A DNA stretch of 34,204 nucleotides from CAZUVM01 sp964623885 (lineage in GTDB: Bacteria; Verrucomicrobiota; Verrucomicrobiia; Limisphaerales; UBA8199). Within the stretch, counting starts at the first letter, position 1, and every line of letters starts with the position of its first letter. A program made the translations under genes and the position numbers. Where the stretch lies: NCBI GenBank assembly GCA_964623885.1, contig CAZUVM010000174.1, positions 1 to 34,204 of the forward strand, read 5' to 3'. Of the stretch, positions 1-7,735 are shown piece by piece. The notes under the pieces are model-generated. The model saw nothing but the letters and a program-made list of their open reading frames with translations. It made no database searches and had not been told where the DNA came from.

Positions 1-837
1 GTTCTCCCGCAGGCGTTGGCGAAAACGGCCATCGGCTCGAAGCAGTTGTAACGATCGCCGTGCTGCGTGCAGCATTGGCAATGGCGCGGGCGTGCTGCCG
101 ATGAACATGCGGCTTCTTTCAGTAATCAGCCGTCGCAACCAACGCGGGCCCAGGATCGCGCCGCCATACCCACCGAACGCTTTGCTCAATGTGATTGTCT
201 GGATCACGTGCCGGCGACCGATGCCTGCATGTTCGAGCGTGCCTTTGCCCGTCGCGCCCATGACACCCGCGCCATGCGCGTCATCGACCAACACCCACGC
301 ATCGCGAGGCAGCAGCTTCAGATACGCCGCCAACGGCGCGACGGATCCGTCGCGCGAAAACATGCCGTCCGTGAGCAAAATCAAACGTGCGCCCGGACCG
401 CAGCGCCGAACCGTGTCAGCAAAAGCTTCGACCTTCGCGTGCTCGAACTGCAGCACCGGACAATCCAGGAACCGCGCCGCGTCTTGCAGCGCCAGATGCG
501 CTTGTTCATCGATAATGGCGTGGGAAAATGTTCCGGCGAGCGCCTGTCCCACTACCACATCCGTGAGATATCCTGTTGAAACCAGGAGCGTGTCCTCTGC
601 CGCGAAGAAACGGGCGATTTGCCGCTCGAGCTCGGAATACAATCGGTGATTGCCTGTGGTCAGCCGCGAAGCCGCCACATTCAGCCCGTCACGCGCCAGC
701 CCGCGTCGCGCTGCCGCCAGCACCTCGGGATGACTCGCCATCCGGAAATAGTCGCAGCCGGAGAAATAGGACAGCTTGCGTCCTTTGAAGCGAACATAAG
801 TGCGATCGACTTGCTCGAACGTGTCGGGTTCCGTCAC
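1..837 (-). CDS. Alpha-oxoamine synthase family PLP enzyme (BioF/KBL-like), 3' end cut by window
   Basis: About 279 codons are present and the C-terminus runs off the window. The reading frame shows the fold-type I PLP core of the alpha-oxoamine synthases: an N-terminal NDYL-like segment (CDYFRMASHPEV), SRLTTGNHRLYSELE (usual form SRLxxGxxxxHxxLE), IDEQAHLA, the PLP-holding Asp/His motif DDAHGAG, and TLSKAFGGYGG with the Schiff-base lysine. Such enzymes condense an amino acid with an acyl-CoA or acyl-ACP (BioF, biotin; KBL, threonine breakdown; serine palmitoyltransferase). Which substrate applies cannot be decided here. The frame is open from 891; there is no ATG in the correct part, so the GTG at 837 is my start. 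It lies 62 bp after the SLBB lipoprotein on the same strand and is probably the last gene of the panB run. Family is sure; function is not. Confidence 0.85.
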   Translation of the reverse strand, partial: MTEPDTFEQVDRTYVRFKGRKLSYFSGCDYFRMASHPEVLAAARRGLARDGLNVAASRLTTGNHRLYSELERQIARFFAAEDTLLVSTGYLTDVVVGQALAGTFSHAIIDEQAHLALQDAARFLDCPVLQFEHAKVEAFADTVRRCGPGARLILLTDGMFSRDGSVAPLAAYLKLLPRDAWVLVDDAHGAGVMGATGKGTLEHAGIGRRHVIQTITLSKAFGGYGGAILGPRWLRRLITERSRMFIGSTPAPLPMLHAARRSLQLLRADGRFRQRLREN

Positions 838-899
838 GCCGCGCAGTATAGGTGCGGAGACTGTCTCGGCAAGGTGATCTGTGACGGGCCCTCAGCCCT

Positions 900-1274
900 T
901 CACCTAATTTCAATTACGTCCCGTGATTCCAGGGGTATATCCTGTCCGCTGAGGAGCTGTTTTGGATCGATTTGCATTTGCTGGCCACCGCGGTTGATGA
1001 TGATCTCCTTGGGTTCGCTTTGGCCGATATAATCGGCGGAGATCAGAGCGTTGGCCAACGTGAGCCCAGTCGTCCAGGGCACCTGGTTGTTGCGGACGGC
1101 ACCCATGATCGTAATGTTTCCTCCGGAACTCTGGATTTGTTGGGCCCGTGCCATTCCTTGCTGTTGACCGGCAAAAAAGGCGGCTTGAGCGCGCGCGTTT
1201 GCCTGGCTTTTACTGACGCATCCCCCGAGGAGAATTGTCAGCGCGCTGATGCCAAGGAAAACCGCCCAAGTCAT
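900..1274 (-). CDS. Small SLBB-like (beta-grasp) lipoprotein
   Basis: 124 residues. The N-terminus is a short signal peptide ending in the lipobox LLGGC (Cys about residue 19), so the mature protein is expected to be lipid-anchored. The C-terminal half (VRNNQVPWTTGLTLANALISA, then a segment rich in I/V and ending DVIEIR) resembles the SLBB beta-grasp domain of polysaccharide-export and secretin-associated proteins, where the domain follows a 'G.V..PG.....G.tl.dai' pattern. Its start overlaps the stop of the upstream ATPase in a TAATG junction, so the two are translated together; this suggests a partnership with the PilT-like motor at an envelope structure. No other secretion or pilus gene is in view. 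SLBB assignment is from pattern only. Confidence 0.72.
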   Translation of the reverse strand: MTWAVFLGISALTILLGGCVSKSQANARAQAAFFAGQQQGMARAQQIQSSGGNITIMGAVRNNQVPWTTGLTLANALISADYIGQSEPKEIIINRGGQQMQIDPKQLLSGQDIPLESRDVIEIR

Positions 1275-2485
1275 TACTGGCTGCCTCCTGGCCTCAGAAT
1301 TTTGCCAAACTCGGTCTCTTCCGGTTCGATCTCGATTCGCGTCGAAGGTTTATGCTCGTGCCGGGGGAGAGCCGGCGCCGGCTTTTTCTCAGGTGCCGCT
1401 GGGTTGGAAGGTGGGATAAAGGAAGTTAACTCCGCTGGCGCGGCTGGCATGGTTTCCGACGCTTCCGAATCCGGCCCTTCTTGCCCCTGCCCGGGCAACC
1501 ACCAATTCGTGCGCCGATCGAGCCAACCCTTATACCTTTGAAACGTCCACATGCCATGGTCCGCACCAGTCTCAAGGCAAGACGGGATTTTAAAGAAGTC
1601 ACGGTTGCGGATGAAGTTCTTGACCGCATGCGTGGCCATGAGGACCTCGCACTCGGGGATGCGAATGTTAAGGTCCTGACGAAAACGCAGGCGCTGCGAA
1701 ATCACAGCCACGAGACAATCCGCAAGCTGCGCTGCAACACTAGCTTGAATCTCCGGCTGGAACGCAGAAATGACGCGCTGCAATGCTTCCGCGCAAGTCG
1801 AGGAATGCACCGTGGCCAGCACCAGGTGGCCCGTTTCCGAAGCGCTCAGCGTCAACCGCATAGTTTCCGGCTCGCGCATTTCGCCTACCATCAGTACGTC
1901 GGGATCTTCTCGCAAAGCATCCAATAGCGCCTGCTCAAAGCTGGGTGTATCGCGTCCGACTTCCCGCTGGCGGATATAAGACCGTCGCGGGCGAAATGTA
2001 TATTCAATCGGGCTTTCAATCGTGACGATGTGGCGTGTTTCGCTCAGATTGATTTCCTGAATCAGAGCCGCCATTGTCGACGATTTGCCGCAACCGGTGG
2101 GGCCGCTGACAAGGATTAAGCCGTGAGTCGACAGGACCAGCTTCTTGAGGTCAGGCAGCAAATTGAGGCGTTCGAGGGTAGCCTGAAACGATGCCAGCAA
2201 ACGAATGGCGAAACCGATTCCGCGTGAGCTTTGCAGAACATTAATCCGGCACCGTACGCCGTGAATCGTGCGTGATAAATCAGAAGAGCGCCGTTCGAGG
2301 AATTGACGCCACAACTCTTCACCCAGAAGGTGCCGCGCCCACTCCATTAAGAGCTTCGGCGACAGCGGTTCGCCGGTGGTGCGTAACTGGCCTCGAACCC
2401 GCATCGCCGCCGGCAACCCGGGTTCCAGGTGCAAATCGCTCGCTCCGTTATTAAGGGCCTGGGCGATCAGTGATTCCAAATCCAT
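1274..2485 (-). CDS. PilT/GspE-family secretion/twitching ATPase
   Basis: 403 residues. Shows the full set of motifs of the PilT branch of type II/IV secretion ATPases: Walker A GPTGCGKSS (128-136), Asp box region TIESPIEY (155-162), QREVGRDT, Walker B DVLMVGEM (196-203) and His box TGHLVLATVH (218-227). The N-terminal part (LIAQALNNGASDLHLEPG) is the usual PilT N-terminal domain. Typical PilT proteins have about 345-370 residues; this one carries an extra C-terminal tail of roughly 60 residues rich in Pro, Glu and Ala. In type IV pili PilT powers retraction. Here the gene is embedded after mog and before a lipoprotein gene it overlaps by one base, without pilin or pilC nearby, so the structure it drives is not shown. 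ATG start at 2485 lies 48 bp after mog. Confidence 0.9.
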   Translation of the reverse strand: MDLESLIAQALNNGASDLHLEPGLPAAMRVRGQLRTTGEPLSPKLLMEWARHLLGEELWRQFLERRSSDLSRTIHGVRCRINVLQSSRGIGFAIRLLASFQATLERLNLLPDLKKLVLSTHGLILVSGPTGCGKSSTMAALIQEINLSETRHIVTIESPIEYTFRPRRSYIRQREVGRDTPSFEQALLDALREDPDVLMVGEMREPETMRLTLSASETGHLVLATVHSSTCAEALQRVISAFQPEIQASVAAQLADCLVAVISQRLRFRQDLNIRIPECEVLMATHAVKNFIRNRDFFKIPSCLETGADHGMWTFQRYKGWLDRRTNWWLPGQGQEGPDSEASETMPAAPAELTSFIPPSNPAAPEKKPAPALPRHEHKPSTRIEIEPEETEFGKILRPGGSQ

Positions 2486-2533
2486 GCCAGCATCTTATCA
2501 GGGAACAATGATCCTCGCAAAAAATTCCGCAGT

Positions 2534-3016
2534 TTAGCAGCTCGTGGGCACTTCCTGCAGAATCTCAACGCAGTGCGGAATAGCACCGACAACGAAGCTG
2601 AGGCACTCAACCGCCCCGGCCGGTTTGCCCGGCAGACAAATCACCAGTGCTTTTTCCACGACCACGGCAAGGTTGCGCGAAAGAATCGCATTTTTCGTGA
2701 TCTTCATGGATTCAAGCCGCATGACTTCGCCGAAACCTGGTAGTTCGCGCACGGCGATTTCACGGACCGCCTCAGGCGTCACGTCCCTCAAGGCTACGCC
2801 GGTGCCGCCTGTGGTCAGCACCAGGTGACATCCTTTGGCAACGTGGTCGCGGACCGCATCCTGAATGTCTGCTCGTTCGTCGGGTACCAGCGCCTCCGCC
2901 ATAACCTGCCAGCCATATTCGGCGGCAGCCTTTTTCAAAGCCGGGCCGCCGAGGTCGTCATACTGTCCGCGTGACGCGCGGTCAGAGATAGTAATAATCC
3001 CAACCCGGATCTGCAT
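2534..3016 (-). CDS. mog: Molybdopterin adenylyltransferase (MogA-type)
   Basis: 160 residues from the ATG at 3016. Mog adenylates molybdopterin before molybdenum insertion in molybdenum cofactor synthesis (cytoplasm). The sequence starts IRVGIITISDRASRGQYDD, a MogA signature, and has the nucleotide/MPT-binding LVLTTGGTGVALRDVTPEA, the ELPGFGEVMR segment, AILSR, and the C-terminal LPGKPAGAVECL. It follows moaC with only 2 bp between stop and start. A longer open frame extends upstream to 3211 but overlaps moaC and has no family similarity, so I reject that start. No moaA, moaD/E or moeA is in the window. Confidence 0.93.
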   Translation of the reverse strand: MQIRVGIITISDRASRGQYDDLGGPALKKAAAEYGWQVMAEALVPDERADIQDAVRDHVAKGCHLVLTTGGTGVALRDVTPEAVREIAVRELPGFGEVMRLESMKITKNAILSRNLAVVVEKALVICLPGKPAGAVECLSFVVGAIPHCVEILQEVPTSC

Positions 3017-3018
3017 GC

Positions 3019-3516
3019 TTAGCGTTTGGTTTTCGATACCAGATGGATTCCTGTAAGCGCCATCTGTTTGTCCACCGCTTTGCACATATCGTAGATGGTA
3101 AGTGCCGCTATGGTGACGGCTGTAAGCGCTTCCATTTCTATGCCAGTCTGCGCCGCAATTTTTGCCGAGGCGATGATCACGATGCGATCGCGCGTTTTGG
3201 GAACCGTGCAATCAACTTCGCAGTGCGTGAGGGGCAGGGGATGACACAGAGGAATGAGCTCACCCGTCTTTTTCGCTGCCAGAATGCCCGCCAGCCTGGC
3301 CGCCGCCAATACATTGCCTTTGGCGACCGCGTGCGATTCGATCAGCTTTACGGTCGATTTTTGCAGCCGAATCTCCCCCTGTGCCACAGCCTCACGGAAC
3401 AATATCGGCTTGGCGGAAACGTCCACCATCCGCGCCTCTCCCCGAGGATCTATGTGAGTGAGCAATTTCGCGCGCTTGCGTGCTGCGGTAGCAGGTTTGT
3501 TGTTGTTCGCTTTCAT
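3019..3516 (-). CDS. moaC: Cyclic pyranopterin monophosphate synthase
   Basis: 165 residues from ATG 3516, the normal MoaC length. With MoaA it turns GTP into cyclic pyranopterin monophosphate, the first step of molybdenum cofactor synthesis. Visible family features: LTHIDPRGEARMVDVSAK near the N-terminus, AARLAGILAAKKTGELIPLCHPLPL (the substrate-binding segment ending with the conserved LCHPL), and TGIEMEALTAVTIAALTIYDMCKA, which carries the conserved Glu-Met-Glu and the catalytic Asp/Lys region. The start overlaps the panB stop in an ATGA junction, which decides between this ATG and a further in-frame start 39 bp upstream. Confidence 0.95.
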   Translation of the reverse strand: MKANNNKPATAARKRAKLLTHIDPRGEARMVDVSAKPILFREAVAQGEIRLQKSTVKLIESHAVAKGNVLAAARLAGILAAKKTGELIPLCHPLPLTHCEVDCTVPKTRDRIVIIASAKIAAQTGIEMEALTAVTIAALTIYDMCKAVDKQMALTGIHLVSKTKR

Positions 3517-4298
3517 GCTGGTTGCCGAACCGGCCGCGTTACGGATTCCTGCCATTGCCGAACCACGGCGCGCATTTGTTCGGCGGCATTGAGCTTGGGT
3601 TTCACGTGCTTGAGGTCATACCACGGCAGCATCCCCAGTAAATCCGGCGTAACAAGGATTTGGCCGTCGCAATCAGAGCCTGCGCCAATACCGATGGTGG
3701 GAATGGGAAGCCGTTCGGTTAGTTCCTTGGCCACCGACGCGGTAACCAATTCCAAAACAACGCCGAAAGCGCCAGCTTCAACGAGCGCGTCTGCATCAGC
3801 GATCAACGCCTGGTGCTCCGGCTCTTTCTTCCCTTTGACATGGTAGCCGCCTTCCTCCAATACATGTTGTGGTAACATTCCCAGGTGACCAAGGAACGGG
3901 ATGCCGGCGCCTACTATGGCTTGCACCTGTGCAGAAATCGCTCGGCCACCTTCCGCTTTTACCGCCTCCGCACCTGCCGCAACCAGACGACGGGAATTAG
4001 TGAGCGCTTGTTCCACCGTTTCGTAGCTATGGAAGGGCAGGTCGGCCACAAGCATTGCGCGCGGTTTGGCCCGCGCCGCGGCACGAACATGATGTTCCAT
4101 CTCCGCCATTGTGACGTGGGTCGTGTTTGGGTAGCCAAGGACGACCATTCCCAGAGAATCCCCCACCAACAGCAGGGGAATACCTGCTTCGTCCAAAAGC
4201 CGAGTCATTGGAAAATCGTAAGCGGTCAGCGCTGCGATGCGTTCCCCGCGCTGCTTCATCTCCCGCAGAGAATCAGCGGTGATTTTAGGCCCATTCAT
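3513..4298 (-). CDS. panB: 3-methyl-2-oxobutanoate hydroxymethyltransferase
   Basis: 261 residues. PanB transfers a hydroxymethyl group from methylene-tetrahydrofolate to 2-oxoisovalerate to give ketopantoate, the first step of pantothenate/CoA synthesis. Motifs seen: AYDFPMTRLLDEAG, LLVGDSLGMVVLGYPNT (metal and substrate loop with the DS pair), DLPFHSY, AVKAEGG, GIPFLGHLGMLPQ and the C-terminal IGIGAGSDCDGQILVTPDLLG. The ATG at 4298 (MNGPKIT) follows AAAGGTGGGG, a fair ribosome binding site; 32 upstream in-frame codons are not PanB-like and are excluded. First gene of a minus-strand run with moaC and mog, divergent from hisG with about 217 bp between the starts. Confidence 0.95.
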   Translation of the reverse strand: MNGPKITADSLREMKQRGERIAALTAYDFPMTRLLDEAGIPLLLVGDSLGMVVLGYPNTTHVTMAEMEHHVRAAARAKPRAMLVADLPFHSYETVEQALTNSRRLVAAGAEAVKAEGGRAISAQVQAIVGAGIPFLGHLGMLPQHVLEEGGYHVKGKKEPEHQALIADADALVEAGAFGVVLELVTASVAKELTERLPIPTIGIGAGSDCDGQILVTPDLLGMLPWYDLKHVKPKLNAAEQMRAVVRQWQESVTRPVRQPA

Positions 4299-4515
4299 GC
4301 CCCACCTTTGCGCCAGAAACGCTGGTTGCACAAGCCAAATGGACGAAAAAAAGGTGGCGTTGGGACTCGAATAATGGCAGATGTAACGGGCCAATCGGCT
4401 TCCGTCCCGACGTGGCGAGGCTTGGGAGGCGCACCCCGAGCCGTTTCAACACGGGAATACCCTCGGCAACAGCCGTTGGTCGGCCCCATTGTCCGAACAG
4501 CGCAGAAGTCGAACC

Positions 4516-5397
4516 ATGAAGAAAAAGCAAGTTTTACGATTTGGACTACCTAAAGGTAGCCTGCAAGACGCCACGATCGAAAAGATGGCCAAGGCCGGCT
4601 TCAATATCTCGGTCAGCAGTCGTTCTTATATTCCCTACGTAGATGATCCCGAGCTCGAAGTCCGACTGATTAGGGCGCAGGAAATAAGTCGTTATGTAGA
4701 GCATGGTTATTTGGATTGCGGCATCACTGGTTCCGACTGGATCCAGGAAAACGGTTCTAAGGTTCACGAAGTGGGCGAGTTTATCTTCAGCAAAGTGACC
4801 CGGCAGCCTGCCAGATGGGTTTTGGCCGTGCCTGAAGAATCGCCTATCCGATCCGTAAAAGACCTTCAGGGCAAGCACATCGCAACCGAGGTGGTAAACC
4901 TCACTCGCAAATACCTGCGTCGGCATAAAGTAAAAGCAGAGGTCGAATTCTCCTGGGGAGCCACGGAGGTCAAGGCCCACGAGTTGGTGGACGCGATCGT
5001 TGAAATCACCGAGACCGGTTCGTCATTGCGCGCTAACAAACTGAGGATCGTGGATACCTTGCTGGAGTCGACACCACGCCTCATTGCCAATGAGGCAGTC
5101 TGGAAAGATAATTGGAAACGTCAAAAGATTGAGACGCTCGCTTTGCTGTTAAAAGGCGCACTCGAGGCCGAGGCCAAGGTAGGACTCAAGATGAACATCA
5201 GCCGCAAGGACCTGCCGGCATTATTACAGGCGCTCCCCGCATTGCGGAATCCTACTATTTCCAACCTGAGCCAGGAGGGCTGGGTTGCTGTCGAGACAAT
5301 AATTGACGAGCACGTCGTGCGGGAGTTGATACCGGCGCTCAAAGCTGCCGGTGCCGAAGGCATAATTGAATACCCTTTGAACAAGGTGGTGTATTAA
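4516..5397 (+). CDS. hisG: ATP phosphoribosyltransferase, long form with C-terminal regulatory domain
   Basis: 293 residues from the ATG at 4516 (MKKKQVLRF). HisG joins ATP and PRPP in the first step of histidine synthesis. The N-terminal half shows FGLPKGSLQ, a D(C)GITGSDW segment and the PRPP-binding EITETGSSLRANKLRI. About 75-80 residues follow that end in ALPALRNPTISNLSQEG and GAEGIIEYPLNKVVY: the ACT-like C-terminal domain of long-form HisG, which makes the enzyme a hexamer controlled by histidine and independent of HisZ. An earlier in-frame start at 4489 exists; the one chosen matches family N-termini. No other his biosynthesis gene is adjacent. Confidence 0.95.
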   Translation: MKKKQVLRFGLPKGSLQDATIEKMAKAGFNISVSSRSYIPYVDDPELEVRLIRAQEISRYVEHGYLDCGITGSDWIQENGSKVHEVGEFIFSKVTRQPARWVLAVPEESPIRSVKDLQGKHIATEVVNLTRKYLRRHKVKAEVEFSWGATEVKAHELVDAIVEITETGSSLRANKLRIVDTLLESTPRLIANEAVWKDNWKRQKIETLALLLKGALEAEAKVGLKMNISRKDLPALLQALPALRNPTISNLSQEGWVAVETIIDEHVVRELIPALKAAGAEGIIEYPLNKVVY

Positions 5398-5457
5398 GAG
5401 TTGCATTCAGCGGGATTTGCAGCAGAGTTAGTTCTAGACCGTTCGTTCGACACCTAT

Positions 5458-5559
5458 ATGGGTTCACTTAAAAAACGCCGGAAAGCCAAAATTAATAAAC
5501 ACAAGCGGCGCAAGAAGCTGCGCGCTCATCGCCATAAGAAGCGCACCTGGCAGAAATAA
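5458..5559 (+). CDS. bS22-like / AURKAIP1-COX24 domain small ribosomal protein
   Basis: A 33-residue frame starting MGSLKKRRKAKINKHKRRKK and ending HKKRTWQK. Roughly 60 percent of residues are Lys, Arg or His and there is no acidic residue. Start, length and spacing of basic clusters agree with the bacterial 'AURKAIP1/COX24 domain-containing protein', i.e. bS22 of mycobacterial 30S subunits, whose sequence as I recall it also opens MGS.IKKRRK. It sits alone between hisG and the TPR lipoprotein gene, 60 bp and 67 bp from each. No strong ribosome binding site is visible. The match rests on composition and remembered family sequence, not on a search, but the frame is real-looking: codons are used as in neighbours and the stop TAA closes it directly after the basic tail. 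Confidence 0.8.
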   Translation: MGSLKKRRKAKINKHKRRKKLRAHRHKKRTWQK

Positions 5560-5626
5560 GTTTCCAGGGCCGTTTCCATTGGGGCACCGCCGGCGTCATA
5601 AACGAGCGGTGGAGGTTATTGATCGC

Positions 5627-7312
5627 ATGCTGTCTCGTTCATGGTTAGTGGTCGTGGTTTTAGCCATCAGCAGCATGCTGGTCGGTGGTTGTCGAACGCC
5701 TAAGTCCACTCAACATCGAAACTCGCCTGCCGAGAACACAGATGCACCTAAGATTGGTGCTGAGCTGGATCCGAGTTCGGAGCGGGCCGCTGATGCGCAC
5801 GCGCATTACGCGGCTGGTGTGGTTCACGAGTTGGACGACGAGCCCGAAGCCGCCCTGCAGGAGTATTATCAGGCAGCCCTCAGTGACCCCGATAACGAGG
5901 CGCTAATCCTCCAAGTCTCGGATCGTCTGCTTCACCGCAAGCAATACGACAAAGTTTTGGAGTTGCTATCCCGCGCGGCCGCTCGTCCGGGCGCTTCCGG
6001 CGGCGTTTATATCCGTCTCGGCATTGTTTACGGCCAGCTTGGGAAGACCGACCAGGCCATCGCTGCTGACCGTATTGCCATCAAACGATCGCCGGAGCAA
6101 CTCGGCGGATATCAAAATCTGTTTCTTAGCTATATCCAGAACCGCCAGCAATCGGATGCACTCAAGGTGCTGGACACCGCCGGTCGCCAGCCGGATGTGG
6201 ATGCGGATTTTCTCATCAGCCTTTCAGAGCTGTACGCCAGTTATTTGCAGCAGGCTCCATCGCAAAAGGAAGCGGTAAAGCCAAAGGTCATGGCCATCCT
6301 GGAACGGGCGGAAAAGCTTAACCCTTCCAATGCTTTATTGAGGCTGCGGCTCGCGGATGGCTATAACGTGCTAGGCGAATCGGACCGCGCTGCGCAGCTC
6401 TACCTCGATTTGCTCAAAAAACTTCCGGACGTGCCTTTCGTGCGGGAGCGTCTGCATTCGAAGCTGGCGGGCATCTACCTGCGCGGCAGCGATCGGCAGC
6501 ACGCGTCTGAGCAGCTCAAAGCGATTGTTCACGAGGATCCTACCAATCCCATGGCCTGGTATTATCTGGGTTACCTGGCTTATGAAGACAAGAAGCCTGC
6601 CGACGCCGTCGACTGCTTCTCGAAAACGGTAATGTTCCTCCCGGATTTTGAAGATGCCTATTACGAATTGGCCCTGGCGCAGATCAGCATGGAAAAGACC
6701 GCCGACGCATTGGCCACCCTGGGCAAAGCCCGGCAGAAATTTAAGGACAAATTTGCCCTCGAGTTCTATACCGGCCTGGCTTACAACCGGCAGAAGAATT
6801 ACGCCGACGCGCTCCGGGCCTTTACCGCCGCGGAAGTAATCGCGAAGGCAAGTGATCCAAAACACCTCGACCAGGATTTGTACTTTCAACTCGGGGCCTG
6901 CTCAGAGCGGATTGGTGATTACGCGCAGGCCGAGAACTATTTCGAGAAGTGTCTTCAGGCTGCTCCCGATTTTGCCGAAGCACAGAATTATCTCGGCTTC
7001 ATGTGGGCCGACCGTGGCGTGAAGCTCGACAAAGCCAAAGTGCTCATCGAAAAAGCGGTCAAGGCTGAGCCCAAGAATCCCGCTTACCTGGACAGCTTGG
7101 GTTGGGTCCTGTTCAAGTTGAAGCAGCCTCAGGCAGCACTCGAACAAGTTCGCAAAGCGGTCGAACTATCAACCGAGCCCGACCCAACACTTTACGATCA
7201 CCTTGGCGATATTTATTCAGCGCTTCAGCAACAGGACAAAGCTCGCGATGCCTGGAACAAATCTCTTTCCTTGGAACCTAACGAAACGATCAGCAAAAAG
7301 CTAGGCCGATAA
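5627..7312 (+). CDS. TPR-repeat lipoprotein
   Basis: 561 residues from ATG 5627, preceded by GGTGGAGG about 11 nt upstream; this ribosome binding site rejects the TTG 48 bp further up. The N-terminus has a hydrophobic signal (WLVVVVLAISSMLVGGC) with lipobox LVGGC, so it is a predicted lipoprotein facing the periplasm. The rest is built of about eleven to thirteen tetratricopeptide repeats (e.g. AWYYLGYLAYEDKKPADAV, LYFQLGACSERIGDYAQAE, AYLDSLGWVLFKLKQPQAA), with the typical W/L-G-Y/A-P spacing. TPR lipoproteins of this layout scaffold envelope complexes or act in outer membrane assembly and secretion. Nothing nearby gives its partner. The DUF2203 gene follows after 30 bp and may be co-transcribed. 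Confidence 0.9.
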   Translation: MLSRSWLVVVVLAISSMLVGGCRTPKSTQHRNSPAENTDAPKIGAELDPSSERAADAHAHYAAGVVHELDDEPEAALQEYYQAALSDPDNEALILQVSDRLLHRKQYDKVLELLSRAAARPGASGGVYIRLGIVYGQLGKTDQAIAADRIAIKRSPEQLGGYQNLFLSYIQNRQQSDALKVLDTAGRQPDVDADFLISLSELYASYLQQAPSQKEAVKPKVMAILERAEKLNPSNALLRLRLADGYNVLGESDRAAQLYLDLLKKLPDVPFVRERLHSKLAGIYLRGSDRQHASEQLKAIVHEDPTNPMAWYYLGYLAYEDKKPADAVDCFSKTVMFLPDFEDAYYELALAQISMEKTADALATLGKARQKFKDKFALEFYTGLAYNRQKNYADALRAFTAAEVIAKASDPKHLDQDLYFQLGACSERIGDYAQAENYFEKCLQAAPDFAEAQNYLGFMWADRGVKLDKAKVLIEKAVKAEPKNPAYLDSLGWVLFKLKQPQAALEQVRKAVELSTEPDPTLYDHLGDIYSALQQQDKARDAWNKSLSLEPNETISKKLGR

Positions 7313-7342
7313 CGGCGCGCCAAACCGCCCGCGCTCTCTCAC

Positions 7343-7729
7343 GTGCCAAATCAATTCGAAAAGCACTATACTCGCGAGGAAGCTCGATCCCTGTTGCCGC
7401 GCGTCAGGACCTGGCTCGAGCGATTAGTCGAGCTGCGCGGCCAATTGGGACCATTGGAGAAACGCCTGGATGGGTTGCGCTCAGCCGGTGCGGATGTTGG
7501 CGGTGATCCGGTTAACAAATGGATCCGGGCGCTGGCGGCCATTCGTCAAATACTCGTTGAATTTCACGAGCGCGAAATCCAGATAAAAGACCTCGATCGT
7601 GGCTTGATCGATTTTCCCGCAATTATTGATGGTAAAGAGGTGTTTCTTTGTTGGGAACAGGGCGAGGACGATATCGAGTTCTGGCACGACCTCGACGCAG
7701 GCTACGCCGGCCGCGAACGCCTGGATTGA
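7343..7729 (+). CDS. DUF2203 family protein
   Basis: 128 residues from a GTG start (MPNQFEKHYTREEARSLLPRV). The N-terminal 'F t.eEA..lLP.v' pattern, a central coiled-coil-prone helix (LERLVELRGQLGPLEKRL), and the C-terminal block IKDLDRGLIDFPAIIDGKEV followed by LCWEQGEDDIEFWHDLDAGYAGR fit DUF2203, a small soluble family of unknown role found in many bacteria. The conserved DFP, CW, GE and WH residues are all there. It lies 30 bp after the TPR lipoprotein and convergent with the lipoprotein gene at 7736, with only 6 bp between the two stops. Confidence 0.85.
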   Translation: MPNQFEKHYTREEARSLLPRVRTWLERLVELRGQLGPLEKRLDGLRSAGADVGGDPVNKWIRALAAIRQILVEFHEREIQIKDLDRGLIDFPAIIDGKEVFLCWEQGEDDIEFWHDLDAGYAGRERLD

Positions 7730-7735
7730 CTCGGA

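Noticed and set aside
67..649. Two overlapping plus-strand frames at the left end
   Set aside because: The minus strand here encodes a clear PLP enzyme with DDAHGAG and TLSKAFGG motifs that runs off the edge; the plus frames are its shadow.
2534..3211. Longer mog frame starting at 3211
   Set aside because: The first 65 residues overlap moaC, are His/Arg-rich and unlike MogA; the ATG at 3016 fits the family.
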